A stretch of DNA of 64,000 nt from an uncultured Sulfitobacter sp. (GCA_947492925.1 CANLOQ010000003.1:682001-746000), one strand, 5' to 3'; positions 35,448-44,655 are shown, counted from the stretch's first letter. Notes: generated from the sequence alone by a model not told the origin. Numbers and translations: made by a program.

Positions 35448-36872
35448 TCAGTCTTTTTGCAGTGCGCGCAACACGCGGTCCAGCTTCTTGCCCTCTTTCG
35501 ACTTCTTGGCGGGGCTGTCCTTGACCAGATTGTAGTATTCCTTGGGGTCATAAATCTGAACCGGCAGGCGTAGATCCTTCGCGGTCAGGCGGCCCGTGGC
35601 GGACAGGATCGAATAGGCTGCGACATAGGCGGCAGCCCGGGCCGAAACCTGCAAGGATTGCGCGTCAAGCAGCGCCTGTTCGGCGTCCAGCACATCAAGC
35701 GTGGTGCGCGCACCCAATGTCGCCTCTTCCCTGATCCCGCGAAACGCGATGCGGGCGGCGCGGACCTGCCGCTCGGAGGCAGCAAGCTGCGCCTGAACAG
35801 TGCTGAGCGTGGCATAGGCGTTGCCAACGTCCTGCTGCACATTATGACGGGTGACATGCAGATTGCCGCGTTGTGCATCGGCCCGCGCCTTGGCTTGCCG
35901 CGCTGTCGCGGACAGTGAGCCGCCCTGATAGATCGTCTGTCCCGCCTCAATCCCGACAGAGCCGCCACGGTTGAATTCGTTCGCGTTCAGGTTCTCGGTT
36001 ACCGTCAGCCGTCCGGTCAGGCTGATCGTTGGCTTCATGTCAGCTTCAGTTGCTTCGGCCAGCAGATCAGCGGCGGCAACCTGATGCTGTGCCGCGCGCA
36101 TGGATGGATGGATGCGCAGGGCCAGTGCCTTGGCCGCGTTTACGTCCCGGTCAATCTTGGGCAGGCCCGGCGGCTGGCGCAGACGGCCCGGCGCGCGGCC
36201 CACGACATTGCGGTATTCTTCGGTCGCGCTGATCAGATCCCCTTGCGCGGCGGCCAAGCCACTGCGCGCCTGGGCCAGCTGTGCCTGCGCCAGCGCCACA
36301 TCGGTACGTGTCACTTCGCCAACCTCAAACCGGTCTGTCGCGGCGCGCTGTTCTTCGGTCAGCAGACGCACGTTATTCTGGCGCAGTGCCACAAATTCGG
36401 ACGCTTCCAGCACGCCCATATAAGCCCCCACCGCCCGCAAAAGCACCTGTTGCTCGATGCCAATAAGCGCCTCGCGCGTGGCCAGCACGGATTCCTTTGC
36501 CGCCTCGATGCGGAACTGACGCGATCCAAAGTCGTAAAGAACAAGGGAGCTTGCCAGATTGATCGCTGCGGTCAGATCATCGTTGTCGATGCTGGTACGG
36601 GAGGCGGTGGTGCGCAATTGGCCAAAATTCTGCGTCAGGCTCGCGGACCAGGACAGCACTGGCTTGAGCGTCGCCACCGCAGTGGCCACATCTTCGTCCG
36701 CAGCGCGCAAAAGCGCACGGTTCTGCTGCAACAAACCGGAATGAGTGTAGGCCCCTACCAGAGCATCCGCCAGCGTTTCCGCCTGTGCGACCTTGGGTGC
36801 GGCACTTGCAACTGCAATGGCGCATATCCCGGCAAGCAGGCGCGCGGGCATGGGAAATCGTTTGATCTGCAT
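35448..36872 (-). CDS. tolC: TolC-family outer membrane efflux protein
   Basis: This 474-residue protein starts with a Sec signal peptide (MQIKRFPMPARLLAGICAIA..., cleavage after AQA). The body holds two TolC repeats with long coiled-coil helices, for example RTDVALAQAQLAQARSGLAAAQ in the first half and ARTTLDVLDAEQALLDAQSL in the second. It would form the trimeric outer-membrane duct for type I secretion or RND/MFS efflux. ATG 36872 is chosen over an upstream extension that lacks a signal start. It follows pcm by about 60 bp on the same strand. Confidence 0.93.
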   Translation of the reverse strand: MQIKRFPMPARLLAGICAIAVASAAPKVAQAETLADALVGAYTHSGLLQQNRALLRAADEDVATAVATLKPVLSWSASLTQNFGQLRTTASRTSIDNDDLTAAINLASSLVLYDFGSRQFRIEAAKESVLATREALIGIEQQVLLRAVGAYMGVLEASEFVALRQNNVRLLTEEQRAATDRFEVGEVTRTDVALAQAQLAQARSGLAAAQGDLISATEEYRNVVGRAPGRLRQPPGLPKIDRDVNAAKALALRIHPSMRAAQHQVAAADLLAEATEADMKPTISLTGRLTVTENLNANEFNRGGSVGIEAGQTIYQGGSLSATARQAKARADAQRGNLHVTRHNVQQDVGNAYATLSTVQAQLAASERQVRAARIAFRGIREEATLGARTTLDVLDAEQALLDAQSLQVSARAAAYVAAYSILSATGRLTAKDLRLPVQIYDPKEYYNLVKDSPAKKSKEGKKLDRVLRALQKD

Positions 36873-36930
36873 GGGTCTCGGACCTCGTTTTTGTTGCACC
36901 ACCGCCTGCCACACGGGCAGACCTCACTTC

Positions 36931-37584
36931 TCAAAATTCAAAGACAACCTGACGTTTGAACCCGTCAAGCACCGGGGCGGCCGCGTTGAATGCCATGCGC
37001 CAGCTGACCATGTCGCCGCTCTTGTAGCCGATGCGTACTTCACCAAGCGCCCCTTGCATGAACAACGCGCCAATGCGCCCGCCTTCCTTGAGTTGATCCA
37101 GAAGCGACTGTGGCACCTCTGTCACGCCCCCTTCGATCACAATCACATCATAAGGACCGTGGGCCGCAGCACCATCGGCCAGCGTGCCGGTGTGGATCAT
37201 CACGTTGTCCGCGCCCAATTCTGTCAGCGCTTCCTGCGCTTCGGTCGCCATATCCTCGTCTTCCTCAACGGCAACAACCGCTTCGGCCATATGTGCAATC
37301 ACAGCTGCCGAATACCCCAGCGCGCATCCAACATCGAGCACAAGTTCCTCGTTGGTGATCGCCAGCGCATCTAGCATTTTTGCAAGCGTGCGCGGCTCAA
37401 GCAGTACGCGACCCGCGCCAAGATCAAGGTTCTCGCCCATATATGCTGCCTCTTTCTGGGCAGCGGGCACAAAGTTTTCGCGGGGGACGGTCAGCATCGC
37501 GTCGATGATCGGAAACTTGGTCACATCCGAAGGGCGGACCTGTGTGTCGACCATCATGATGCGGCGTGTGGTGAAATCGCTCAT
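36931..37584 (-). CDS. pcm: Protein-L-isoaspartate O-methyltransferase
   Basis: This 217-residue SAM-dependent methyltransferase repairs isoaspartyl residues. RRIMMVDTQVRPSDVT at the start is typical of the alphaproteobacterial family members next to tolC. LVLDVGCALGYSAAVIAHMA is SAM motif I (DVGCALGYS), and GPYDVIVIEGGVTEVPQSLLDQLKEGGRIGAL covers motifs II-III. It is the first gene of the pcm-tolC-PopZ-like set. Confidence 0.9.
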   Translation of the reverse strand: MSDFTTRRIMMVDTQVRPSDVTKFPIIDAMLTVPRENFVPAAQKEAAYMGENLDLGAGRVLLEPRTLAKMLDALAITNEELVLDVGCALGYSAAVIAHMAEAVVAVEEDEDMATEAQEALTELGADNVMIHTGTLADGAAAHGPYDVIVIEGGVTEVPQSLLDQLKEGGRIGALFMQGALGEVRIGYKSGDMVSWRMAFNAAAPVLDGFKRQVVFEF

Positions 37585-37683
37585 CGGCTAAACTCATCCG
37601 TTCAGATTCTTGTTTTGAAAGATGTGCCACATCGCGCGGCGCGCAGCAACGGCGAGTTCGCTCACTTTCGCGCATCATCCCGC

Positions 37684-37712
37684 TTGCGGCGACAAGTTCT
37701 ATCAGTTAGCAA
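37684..37712 (+). promoter_or_regulatory. Weak promoter candidate for tRNA-Cys
   Basis: TTGCGG and TAGCAA are separated by 17 bases and end 16 bases before the mature tRNA. The match to the sigma-70 consensus is partial; position is the main support. Confidence 0.3.
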
Positions 37713-37728
37713 GCAAAAACCACGCGGC

Positions 37729-37802
37729 GGCGAGTTGGCGGAGTGGTTACGCAGCGGATTGCAAATCCGTGTACACCGGTTCGATTCCGGTACTCGCCTC
37801 CA
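37729..37802 (+). tRNA. tRNA-Cys (anticodon GCA), CCA encoded
   Basis: The acceptor arms GGCGAGT and ACTCGCC pair perfectly, followed by discriminator U and an encoded CCA at 37800-37802. The anticodon stem GCGGA/TCCGT encloses the loop TTGCAAA with anticodon GCA at 37761-37763. The T-arm CCGGTTCGATTCCGG is canonical. The D-arm (TGGCGGAGTGGTTACGCA) is short but usual for tRNA-Cys. Confidence 0.95.
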
Positions 37803-37944
37803 TTTCTCCCAAGCGCACACAGGCACGTTCCGGTTTGCAGCCTGTCATTAGACACAGAATTGACCCGCTGGCGAAACGCAGCGGGACCACCTGGACCCGG
37901 ATGCTTGTTCGTAACCGGGATCACTGCCAAAAACACAACCAGAA

Positions 37945-38163
37945 CTAGCGCCCATCCTCCAGTCGCATCCGTGCGGCGCGCAGGCGGAGGGTCAGCCAGA
38001 TCACGAAGATGCCCCAGACCGCGAGCGACAGCCATGCTGCGTCCAGTATAATTGCAGCCAAGGCAATGAGGCCGCTGGCCGTGGCGTATTGCAGGCTCAG
38101 CCGCTTTTGACGGGCGAGCGCGAGATGAGCCCGTTCTGTTTCATCCGGATGCGGTGCCGTCAC
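37945..38163 (-). CDS. Small membrane protein (72 residues) coupled to the LysM gene
   Basis: The frame starts with GTG at 38163 and overlaps the LysM gene stop by 3-4 bases, so translation is likely coupled. After a charged start (DETERAHLALARQKRLSL) the product has two hydrophobic stretches, ATASGLIALAAIILDAAWL and LAVWGIFVIWLTL, and a basic tail. I do not recognise a family. Its position suggests a membrane partner for the LysM protein. Confidence 0.6.
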   Translation of the reverse strand: MTAPHPDETERAHLALARQKRLSLQYATASGLIALAAIILDAAWLSLAVWGIFVIWLTLRLRAARMRLEDGR

Positions 38164-39356
38164 CTGATCATGACCATCGCGCGCTGTGCCATCAGTCCGG
38201 CAGCGGCAAAGGACAGCGGATCATCGGCAATACCGGCACCAAGTGTCACGATGTCTTCGCCAATGGTGACCACCACGATGGCCCCTGCCCCCACCAGAAG
38301 ACCAACGCCCACAAGGGTTCGACTGTTTTCGGACAACCAATCCCCGACCGCATCCACGACGGGCACCGGGTCGGGGACGCGCACGTCGGGGATCATGCGG
38401 ATCGCAATGTCCATCCCGACGTTGCCCTCAAAGATGATGCCGCTTTTCTTGAACGATACAGGACGCGGTGCGATGGAAATCGTCGCCTCGCCGGTGCGTG
38501 AGAGGCCGAATTTTGCCGTCCACAACCCGCCAACCATGCTGCTGCCGATGGCAATGGAATCAAGCTTGAAGCTTTTGATCTTGAAAGAAGACTGAAACGG
38601 TTTGGCGTTGTTTGAAATCTCGGTTTCGTACGTCCGCAAATTGAACGACCCCGGCAGCGTACCGGGGCGCTGTGCCTTGAGAGAACCCTTGAGGCTGGTG
38701 GTGATGATCACGGTCATCCCGGGCAGCTTCAGGGTTGTCTTGACCGATTTGGCGCGTTCAAGATCCAGTTCGACAATCGGGGTTGCGACAGGCCGCGCCC
38801 GTTTTCGGGAGGTGGGCGCACTTTTGGGCTTCTGGATCGCGACCGGCTGAGTGGACCGCCCCGGCACCACGTCAATCGCCGGAAGCTTTAGCGGCACCCC
38901 GGCGATGATGAAATTGCCCTTGCTGGTGGTGGCTGCCGCATTTGTCCGCTCGATTTCTGTCCAGTAGTAGCCGGAGCCATAGGTTCGTTCGGCAATGTCC
39001 CACAGAGTATCACCGGGTTGCACGGTGTAGGTCGTGCCACCCCGGCGCTCCAGCGGGTATTCCACCGTGGCGGTGACGCTGGCAATCCAGCTGGGCCCCC
39101 GCATGACATAGCTTACCTTGAGCGTCACGCGCAGACCCGCATAATCCTTTGCGATGCGTTTCTGCTCGGCACTCAGGACCCGGTCAAAAACTGCCATGAC
39201 CTGCTTGGGTGGGCGGGTGGAGCTGGACTGCGTCAGCGCATCGGCCTGTTGCTGCACCTTGGGGCTTTGCAGCGCCTTGTTGACCCTTGTTACGATCTCT
39301 TTCGCGTAAAGCTGCTGCTCTTTCTTCATTTGAGCAGCCAATGGATTGTTGCCCAT
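38160..39356 (-). CDS. LysM-domain protein with C-terminal hydrophobic region
   Basis: This 398-residue protein has a coiled-coil-like N-terminus (1-75), a LysM domain at about 109-158 (TYTVQPGDTLWDIAERTYGS, ending VPLKLPA), a basic linker (about 165-190) and a beta-rich part. The C-terminal region contains one or two hydrophobic helices (VGVGLLVGAGAIVVVTI). No signal peptide is seen, so how the LysM domain would reach peptidoglycan is unclear. LysM proteins without a signal also occur in phage tails and contractile injection systems, where they act as baseplate hubs. ATG 39356 follows a strong AAGGAGG. No other such genes are nearby. Confidence 0.75.
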   Translation of the reverse strand: MGNNPLAAQMKKEQQLYAKEIVTRVNKALQSPKVQQQADALTQSSSTRPPKQVMAVFDRVLSAEQKRIAKDYAGLRVTLKVSYVMRGPSWIASVTATVEYPLERRGGTTYTVQPGDTLWDIAERTYGSGYYWTEIERTNAAATTSKGNFIIAGVPLKLPAIDVVPGRSTQPVAIQKPKSAPTSRKRARPVATPIVELDLERAKSVKTTLKLPGMTVIITTSLKGSLKAQRPGTLPGSFNLRTYETEISNNAKPFQSSFKIKSFKLDSIAIGSSMVGGLWTAKFGLSRTGEATISIAPRPVSFKKSGIIFEGNVGMDIAIRMIPDVRVPDPVPVVDAVGDWLSENSRTLVGVGLLVGAGAIVVVTIGEDIVTLGAGIADDPLSFAAAGLMAQRAMVMIR

Positions 39357-39534
39357 TGCAATATCCTCCTTGCGGAAAACTGACCCGAAAATTGCGGGCG
39401 TGTCGTGCTTAAATCAAGGTGTCGGGCCGTTCAAAATATGCAGCCCACACAGGATGCATCATCTGACGTGGATTGTCCTGCGTCAACTTTTTCCTGCGAT
39501 AGGGCGGAAACGTACCGCTGTTTTGCGCGCGGTG

Positions 39535-41781
39535 TCAGGTATGATGCTGACCGCGGACATAGTCCATCACGGCCGCCCGCACGGACATCTCGCCACGGTC
39601 TGTTGCCTGCGCGATCACATCGCGGACCTCGTCCAGATTGCAGCGCCGCAGCAGGCTTTTGACCGGCCCAATTGAGGCGGGACGCATGGACAAAGACCGG
39701 AAACCGATGGCCGCAAAGCACAGTGCCTCGACCGGGCGGCCCGCATCCTCGCCGCAAAACGACAATGGTGTGTTGGATTCCGTGCAGCGCTCCACGATCC
39801 GTTCCAGAAAACTGAGGAAGCTGACGTTGAGCGTGTCGTAGCGCCGGCGCACGCGTTCGTTTTCGCGGTCTGCCGCAAAAAAGAACTGTTTGAGGTCATT
39901 GCCGCCCACCGACAGAAACTCAACTTCTTCGAACAGCGCGCGCGAGGCATAGGCCAAACTGGGAGTTTCCAGCATTGCCCCCACCTCCAGCTTTGCTGGC
40001 AGGCGGTGCCCCAGCTTTTCCTCGCGCGCCATTGCCTTGTCCACCTCGCGACGGGCAGCGCGGAATTCTTCCAGTTGCGCGATAAAGGGAAACATGACCG
40101 TCAAAGGCCGGCCATTGGCTGCACGGATCAGAGCCTGCAATTGCATCCGCATCACACCGGGCTTGTCCAGGCCCACACGGATCGCCCGCCAGCCCAGCGC
40201 CGGGTTTGGTTCATCGTTGGGCTTCATGTAGGGCAGTACCTTGTCTGATCCGATGTCAAGCGTGCGGAACACAACGCGTTTGTCGCCCGCTGCATCCAGC
40301 ACACGCGCATAGAGCGCCGACAATTCGGACCGGCGCGGCATCTTGTTGCGCACAAGAAATTGCAGTTCTGTCCGGAACAGGCCCACGCCTTCGGCACCCG
40401 AACCGCCAAGCGAGGGCAGATCCGCCATCAGGCCCGCATTCATATGCAACGAGACGACACTGCCGCAGAGCGCCTGCGCGGGTTCGTTGATGATCGAGCT
40501 GTAGCGTTCCTGTGCCGCGGCCTGCATCGCGATCTTGTCGCGAAAGGCAGTGGCCACTGAATCGTCCGGGCGCAGGTGGACGATGCCCTGTTCCCCGTCG
40601 ACCATGATATGATCGCCGTTCAAGGCATCATTCGTTACCCGATTCGCATGCACCACCAGTGGGATCGCCAGCGCCCGCGCCACAATTGCGGCATGGCTGC
40701 CGACAGAACCGTTCTCAAGGACGATGCCCTTCAGACCGCGCCCGTATTCCAGCAACTCGGCAGGTCCGATGTTGCGGGCCACGAGGATCGGATCGGCGGG
40801 CATCTCTGCACCGGTATCAGACCCCTGTCCGGTCAGAATGCGCAGCAGTCGGTTCGACAAATCGTCCAGGTCGCTGAGCCGTTCGCGCAGATAGGCATCG
40901 TTTGACTGGCTCATGCGTGCGCGGGCCAGAGACTGCTCTTTCTCAACGGCTGCTTCGGCGGACAGACCGCTTTGGATGTCATCGACCATCCGGCGCATCC
41001 AGCCCTTTGAATTGGCGAACATCCGGTAGGTTTCAAGCACCTGCTGCTGGTCCTTGTCACCAACGGCCATTGACAGCATCTGGTCCACACCGACGCGCAG
41101 ATGGTCCACCGCCTCTACCAGCCGCTCTTCCTCTTTGACGGGATCGTCCGCGATTGGATTGGACACGACAACGCGCGGTTCGTGCAGCCAGACGTGACCT
41201 TCGGCCACACCTTCCTGTGCCACAATACCGCGCAGCAGGACGGGTTGGGAATGACGCGCGGACATGGCCGCACCTTCCCCCACAAAGGCGCCCAGTTCGG
41301 TCATCTCGGCCAGCACCATCGCAACGACCTCAAGCGCATAGACCTCATCTGCGGAGTATTCGCGCGCGGTTTTGGACTGAACAACCAACACCCCAAGGCT
41401 TTCGCCGATGCGCTGAATGGGTACGCCCAGAAAGCTTGAGAATATTTCTTCTCCGGTCTCGGGCATGTAGCGAAAACCACGGGCCTGTGGCGCGTTGGGG
41501 GTGTTGATCACAATCCTCTGTTTGGCAACACGGCCCACCAGGCCCTCGCCCAGACGCATGCGCGTTTCATGCACAGCCCCGGGGTTGAGCCCCTCGGTGG
41601 CGCAGAGTTCCAGTGTTTCATCGTCCCGGAACAGATAGATTGAACAAACCTCGCACCCCATAGACGTGGCGATCAGATGGGTGATCTTGTTCAGGCGCGC
41701 CTGCCCTGCATCTTCTCCGGCCATTGCATCGCGCAACCGGCCCAGAAGTTTGCGGCTTTCTGTTTCTAAACGCTCGGCCAT
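39535..41781 (-). CDS. ptsP: GAF-domain phosphoenolpyruvate-protein phosphotransferase (nitrogen PTS enzyme I)
   Basis: This 748-residue enzyme has an N-terminal GAF domain (about 25-165) followed by a complete enzyme I: swivel domain with phospho-acceptor His363 in GSVGSHAAIVARAL, and a TIM-barrel PEP-binding domain with GSGAEGVGLFRTELQFL, RTLDIGSDK and EVGAMLETPS. Canonical sequences have T-S-H at the active site, and here V/G-S-H is used. It would pass phosphate to NPr and EIIA-Ntr, regulating metabolism, with the GAF domain sensing a ligand such as glutamine in relatives. It follows lysC on the same strand with a small opposite-strand ORF in between. Confidence 0.94.
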   Translation of the reverse strand: MAERLETESRKLLGRLRDAMAGEDAGQARLNKITHLIATSMGCEVCSIYLFRDDETLELCATEGLNPGAVHETRMRLGEGLVGRVAKQRIVINTPNAPQARGFRYMPETGEEIFSSFLGVPIQRIGESLGVLVVQSKTAREYSADEVYALEVVAMVLAEMTELGAFVGEGAAMSARHSQPVLLRGIVAQEGVAEGHVWLHEPRVVVSNPIADDPVKEEERLVEAVDHLRVGVDQMLSMAVGDKDQQQVLETYRMFANSKGWMRRMVDDIQSGLSAEAAVEKEQSLARARMSQSNDAYLRERLSDLDDLSNRLLRILTGQGSDTGAEMPADPILVARNIGPAELLEYGRGLKGIVLENGSVGSHAAIVARALAIPLVVHANRVTNDALNGDHIMVDGEQGIVHLRPDDSVATAFRDKIAMQAAAQERYSSIINEPAQALCGSVVSLHMNAGLMADLPSLGGSGAEGVGLFRTELQFLVRNKMPRRSELSALYARVLDAAGDKRVVFRTLDIGSDKVLPYMKPNDEPNPALGWRAIRVGLDKPGVMRMQLQALIRAANGRPLTVMFPFIAQLEEFRAARREVDKAMAREEKLGHRLPAKLEVGAMLETPSLAYASRALFEEVEFLSVGGNDLKQFFFAADRENERVRRRYDTLNVSFLSFLERIVERCTESNTPLSFCGEDAGRPVEALCFAAIGFRSLSMRPASIGPVKSLLRRCNLDEVRDVIAQATDRGEMSVRAAVMDYVRGQHHT

Positions 41782-41974
41782 TCTGGCACGTCCCCCTGTC
41801 AGTCCGTCTCAGTGTAGACCACAGGCACCCGGAAAGAGAAATGGCTCACGTGCGCGCAAACCATTCAATTTTAACGTGCAGTTGATCAAAACGGTGAATG
41901 TCCGCTCACCTACTGGCATTTTGCGCAGGGAATAACCAAATGTAAGGCGAAGCACCGTAAAAGGACGTTTGATC

Positions 41975-42142
41975 ATGCCTTTTCTTATTCTGACGATCCT
42001 CAGCGTCATAGCCACCTACGCAGTGTGCCGGGATGCTCAGTCACGCGGCATGAATGCGCCGCTTTGGTGCGCGATCGTACTTTGCAGTACGATGCTGCTG
42101 TTGCCGGTCTATCTTGTGATGCGCAGACGCGCGACTGGCTGA
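41975..42142 (+). CDS. 55-residue predicted membrane micropeptide
   Basis: The reading frame starts with ATG at 41975 after AAAGGA (11-nt spacing) and encodes a protein starting MPFLILTILSVIATYAVCRDAQ. A second hydrophobic segment (LWCAIVLCSTMLLLPVYLVM) and a basic tail (RRRATG) follow. It lies on the plus strand between ptsP and lysC, both on the minus strand, and ends 4 bp before the lysC stop. The two-helix hydrophobic pattern and ribosome-binding site support a real gene; function unknown. Confidence 0.55.
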   Translation: MPFLILTILSVIATYAVCRDAQSRGMNAPLWCAIVLCSTMLLLPVYLVMRRRATG

Positions 42143-42146
42143 ACGC

Positions 42147-43385
42147 TCAGGCGGCCTTGTCCAGCTCAAACGCGTCGTGCAGCGCCTGCACGGCCAATTC
42201 CATGTACTTGCGGTTGATCAGCACAGAGATTTTGATTTCCGATGTCGTGATCACCTGAATGTTGATGCCCTCGTTTGACAGCACTTCAAACATCTTGGCC
42301 GCCACACCGGTGTGGGACCGCATGCCAATGCCAACAACAGAGACTTTCGCCACATCGGTGTCGGCCAGCAGTTCACCGTAGTTGAACACTTCGGCTGATT
42401 TTGCCTCTGCCATAGCGTGCTCGGCGCGTTTCACCTGATCCACCGGGCACGACCATGTCATGTCGGTGCGGCCCTCTTCGGATATGTTCTGCACGATCAT
42501 ATCGACATTGACGCCTGCATCCGAAAGCGCGGAGAAGATCGTGGCGGCGATCCCGGGCCGGTCCGCGACCGATACCAGTGTCATCTTCGCCTCTTCGCGG
42601 CTGAATGCCACCCCTGCGACCACATTGCTTTCCATGATTTCCTCCTCATCGCACACCAGCGTGCCGGCTTCGTCCGATTGTTCCTCAAAGCTCGACAAAA
42701 CGCGCAGCTTGACCTTATAGCGCATCGCCAGTTCGACCGAGCGCGTCTGCAGAACTTTGGCCCCAAGCGAGGCAAGCTCAAGCATCTCCTCAAACGAGAT
42801 CTTGTCCAGCTTGCGCGCCTTGTCTTCGACCCTTGGGTCGGTGGTATAGACACCGTCTACATCCGTATAAATATCGCAGCGCTCTGCCTCAAAAGCGGCG
42901 GCAAAGGCCACAGCAGTGGTATCTGACCCCCCGCGCCCCAGTGTCGTGATCCGGCCTTCGGGGCTCACACCCTGAAAACCCGCAACCACGGCGACCTTCA
43001 TACCTTCGGCAAACTTGGCCCGAATATTCTCGGGCGGGATGTCTTCAATGCGCGCAGCCGAGTGGGCGGATGTTGTCTGCACCGGCACCTGCCAGCCTTG
43101 CCATGACCGCGCGGGGACATCCATTTCCTGCAAGGTTAATGCCATCAACCCGGCGGTGACATTCTCGCCCGAGGACACGACTGCGTCGTATTCACGCGCG
43201 TCATACATCGGTGAGGTCTCATTTACCCAGCCAACCAGTTCATTGGTCTTGCCGGACATGGCCGACACGATGACAATGACATCATAGCCTTTGGCCACTT
43301 CCACGCCCACGCGCTTTGCGGCACGCCGGATACGGTCAAGGGTGGCGACCGAAGTGCCCCCGAATTTCATCACAAGAACTGGCAT
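42147..43385 (-). CDS. lysC: Aspartate kinase
   Basis: This monofunctional 412-residue aspartokinase makes 4-phospho-L-aspartate for lysine, threonine and methionine. KFGGTSVATLDRI at the start is the kinase signature. The catalytic domain also contains GRGGSDTTAVAFAA and DVDGVYTTDPR. Two ACT domains at about 270-405 (VADRPGIAATIFSALSDAGVNVDMI and VGIGMRSHTGVAAKMF) bind lysine or threonine feedback effectors. ATG 43385 follows GAGGCGGG; 5 extra codons upstream are ignored. Threonine synthase is encoded near the other end of the window. Confidence 0.96.
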   Translation of the reverse strand: MPVLVMKFGGTSVATLDRIRRAAKRVGVEVAKGYDVIVIVSAMSGKTNELVGWVNETSPMYDAREYDAVVSSGENVTAGLMALTLQEMDVPARSWQGWQVPVQTTSAHSAARIEDIPPENIRAKFAEGMKVAVVAGFQGVSPEGRITTLGRGGSDTTAVAFAAAFEAERCDIYTDVDGVYTTDPRVEDKARKLDKISFEEMLELASLGAKVLQTRSVELAMRYKVKLRVLSSFEEQSDEAGTLVCDEEEIMESNVVAGVAFSREEAKMTLVSVADRPGIAATIFSALSDAGVNVDMIVQNISEEGRTDMTWSCPVDQVKRAEHAMAEAKSAEVFNYGELLADTDVAKVSVVGIGMRSHTGVAAKMFEVLSNEGINIQVITTSEIKISVLINRKYMELAVQALHDAFELDKAA

Positions 43386-43562
43386 ACGCACCCGCCTCAA
43401 ACAATTCCGCGCCGTTTACGCGCTACGCGACACAAGAGCAAGACCGCCGCTCTTTCTGTCGGGTCGGCATGCGGGGAAAACACGATCCTACCGGGTGCCC
43501 GCCGTAAATTGGCCATGCCTGCGGATCAAGTTGCCAAGTTCGATGACAAACGTATGACACCG

Positions 43563-44207
43563 TCAAAACGGATGGGCGCGTCCGTCCCACGTTTCAAAAC
43601 AACCCGTGGTCTCAAGGCCCAACGCCTCAAAACGCGAAACTAGCCCATCGACGGATTCGTCCACGGTAATCGCTGCGGTGCTGCCGCCCATATCCGTCTG
43701 TACCCAGCCCGGATGATAAATGCCCACTGCGATCCCCTCGGCCTTCAGATCGACCGCCAGATTGCGCCCCAGATTCAGCGCCGCCGCCTTTGACGCCCGG
43801 TAAATATAGCTGCCCCCCGGTGCCAATTCGTCCGACCCCATCTGCGATGAAATGATGGCGATTTTCGCAGCATCCGCGCGCCGCAGATGCGGCAGCAGCG
43901 CCTGAATGCTTAGAAACACGCCCGTCACGTTGGTGGCAAAGCTTTGCGCCCAGAGATCGGCACCAAAACCGGTCTGCAGATCGTCTCCCTTATCCAGGTA
44001 GACGCCCGCGTTGCATACCAGCAGGTCAACCGCACGGTCCCCCAGCATCTGCGCCATCTCTGCATGGCTGGCGGGGCGCGTCACATCCAGTTGAACCTGC
44101 GCTGCGACGGATCGGCCCGTGCCAAATACCTCTTTGCCTGCCGCCTCATACTTCGCAGCAAGCCCCGCGCCAATGCCGCGGCTTGCGCCGGTGATCACAA
44201 TTGTCAT
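43563..44207 (-). CDS. Short-chain dehydrogenase/reductase (SDR) family
   Basis: This 214-residue Rossmann-fold oxidoreductase opens with the cofactor motif ITGASRGIGAG. It has VCNAGVYLDKGD (NAG motif), IISSQMGSDE (catalytic Ser) and YIYRASKAAALNLG (catalytic YxxxK). Substrate is unknown; the compact length and end (GCFETWDGRAHPF) resemble small C-factor-like SDRs. The next gene on the same strand, DUF1178, ends about 10 bp before its start. Confidence 0.9.
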   Translation of the reverse strand: MTIVITGASRGIGAGLAAKYEAAGKEVFGTGRSVAAQVQLDVTRPASHAEMAQMLGDRAVDLLVCNAGVYLDKGDDLQTGFGADLWAQSFATNVTGVFLSIQALLPHLRRADAAKIAIISSQMGSDELAPGGSYIYRASKAAALNLGRNLAVDLKAEGIAVGIYHPGWVQTDMGGSTAAITVDESVDGLVSRFEALGLETTGCFETWDGRAHPF

Positions 44208-44217
44208 GTCAGATCCT

Positions 44218-44655
44218 TCAGGTCAGTTTTTGTTTTGGCCGGAACGGCAACGGCATCAGCGGCACGCCATCCTCGATCAGTTCTTTTGCCTGATCCAACC
44301 GCGCCTCCCCGTAGATGGAGCGTTCGGGCTTGTCGCCAAGATGCATTGCACGGGCTTCATCGGCAAATTTCTCGCCCACGTAATCGGAATTTTCCTCAAC
44401 CTTGCGGCGCAGGGCGGCGATGGCCTGTTCGACCTCTGTGTCAGGATTGCGCAATACCGGTGTGGTCTGCGGCGCTGCCGGTTTTTCGGCCGGGAGGGAA
44501 ACTCGCGGTGCCATCAGCGCCTTGCGAACCTGATCGCTGCCGCATACCGCGCAGGACAGATGGCCCGCCCGTTCTAACGCGTCATAAGCGGCGGCGGACT
44601 GAAACCAGCTGTCGGTGTGGTGTCCTTCGTCACATTTGAGCGTGTATTGGATCAT
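44218..44655 (-). CDS. DUF1178 family protein
   Basis: This 145-residue protein starts MIQYTLKCDEGHHTDSWFQS, the N-terminus of DUF1178 with a Cys that pairs with SCAVCGSDQVRKALMAP in a zinc-ribbon-like arrangement. The C-terminal half has the conserved DYVGEKFADEARAMHLGD and PERSIYGEA segments. Function is unknown. It follows the NUDIX gene with about 60 bp and precedes the SDR gene on the same strand. Confidence 0.88.
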   Translation of the reverse strand: MIQYTLKCDEGHHTDSWFQSAAAYDALERAGHLSCAVCGSDQVRKALMAPRVSLPAEKPAAPQTTPVLRNPDTEVEQAIAALRRKVEENSDYVGEKFADEARAMHLGDKPERSIYGEARLDQAKELIEDGVPLMPLPFRPKQKLT

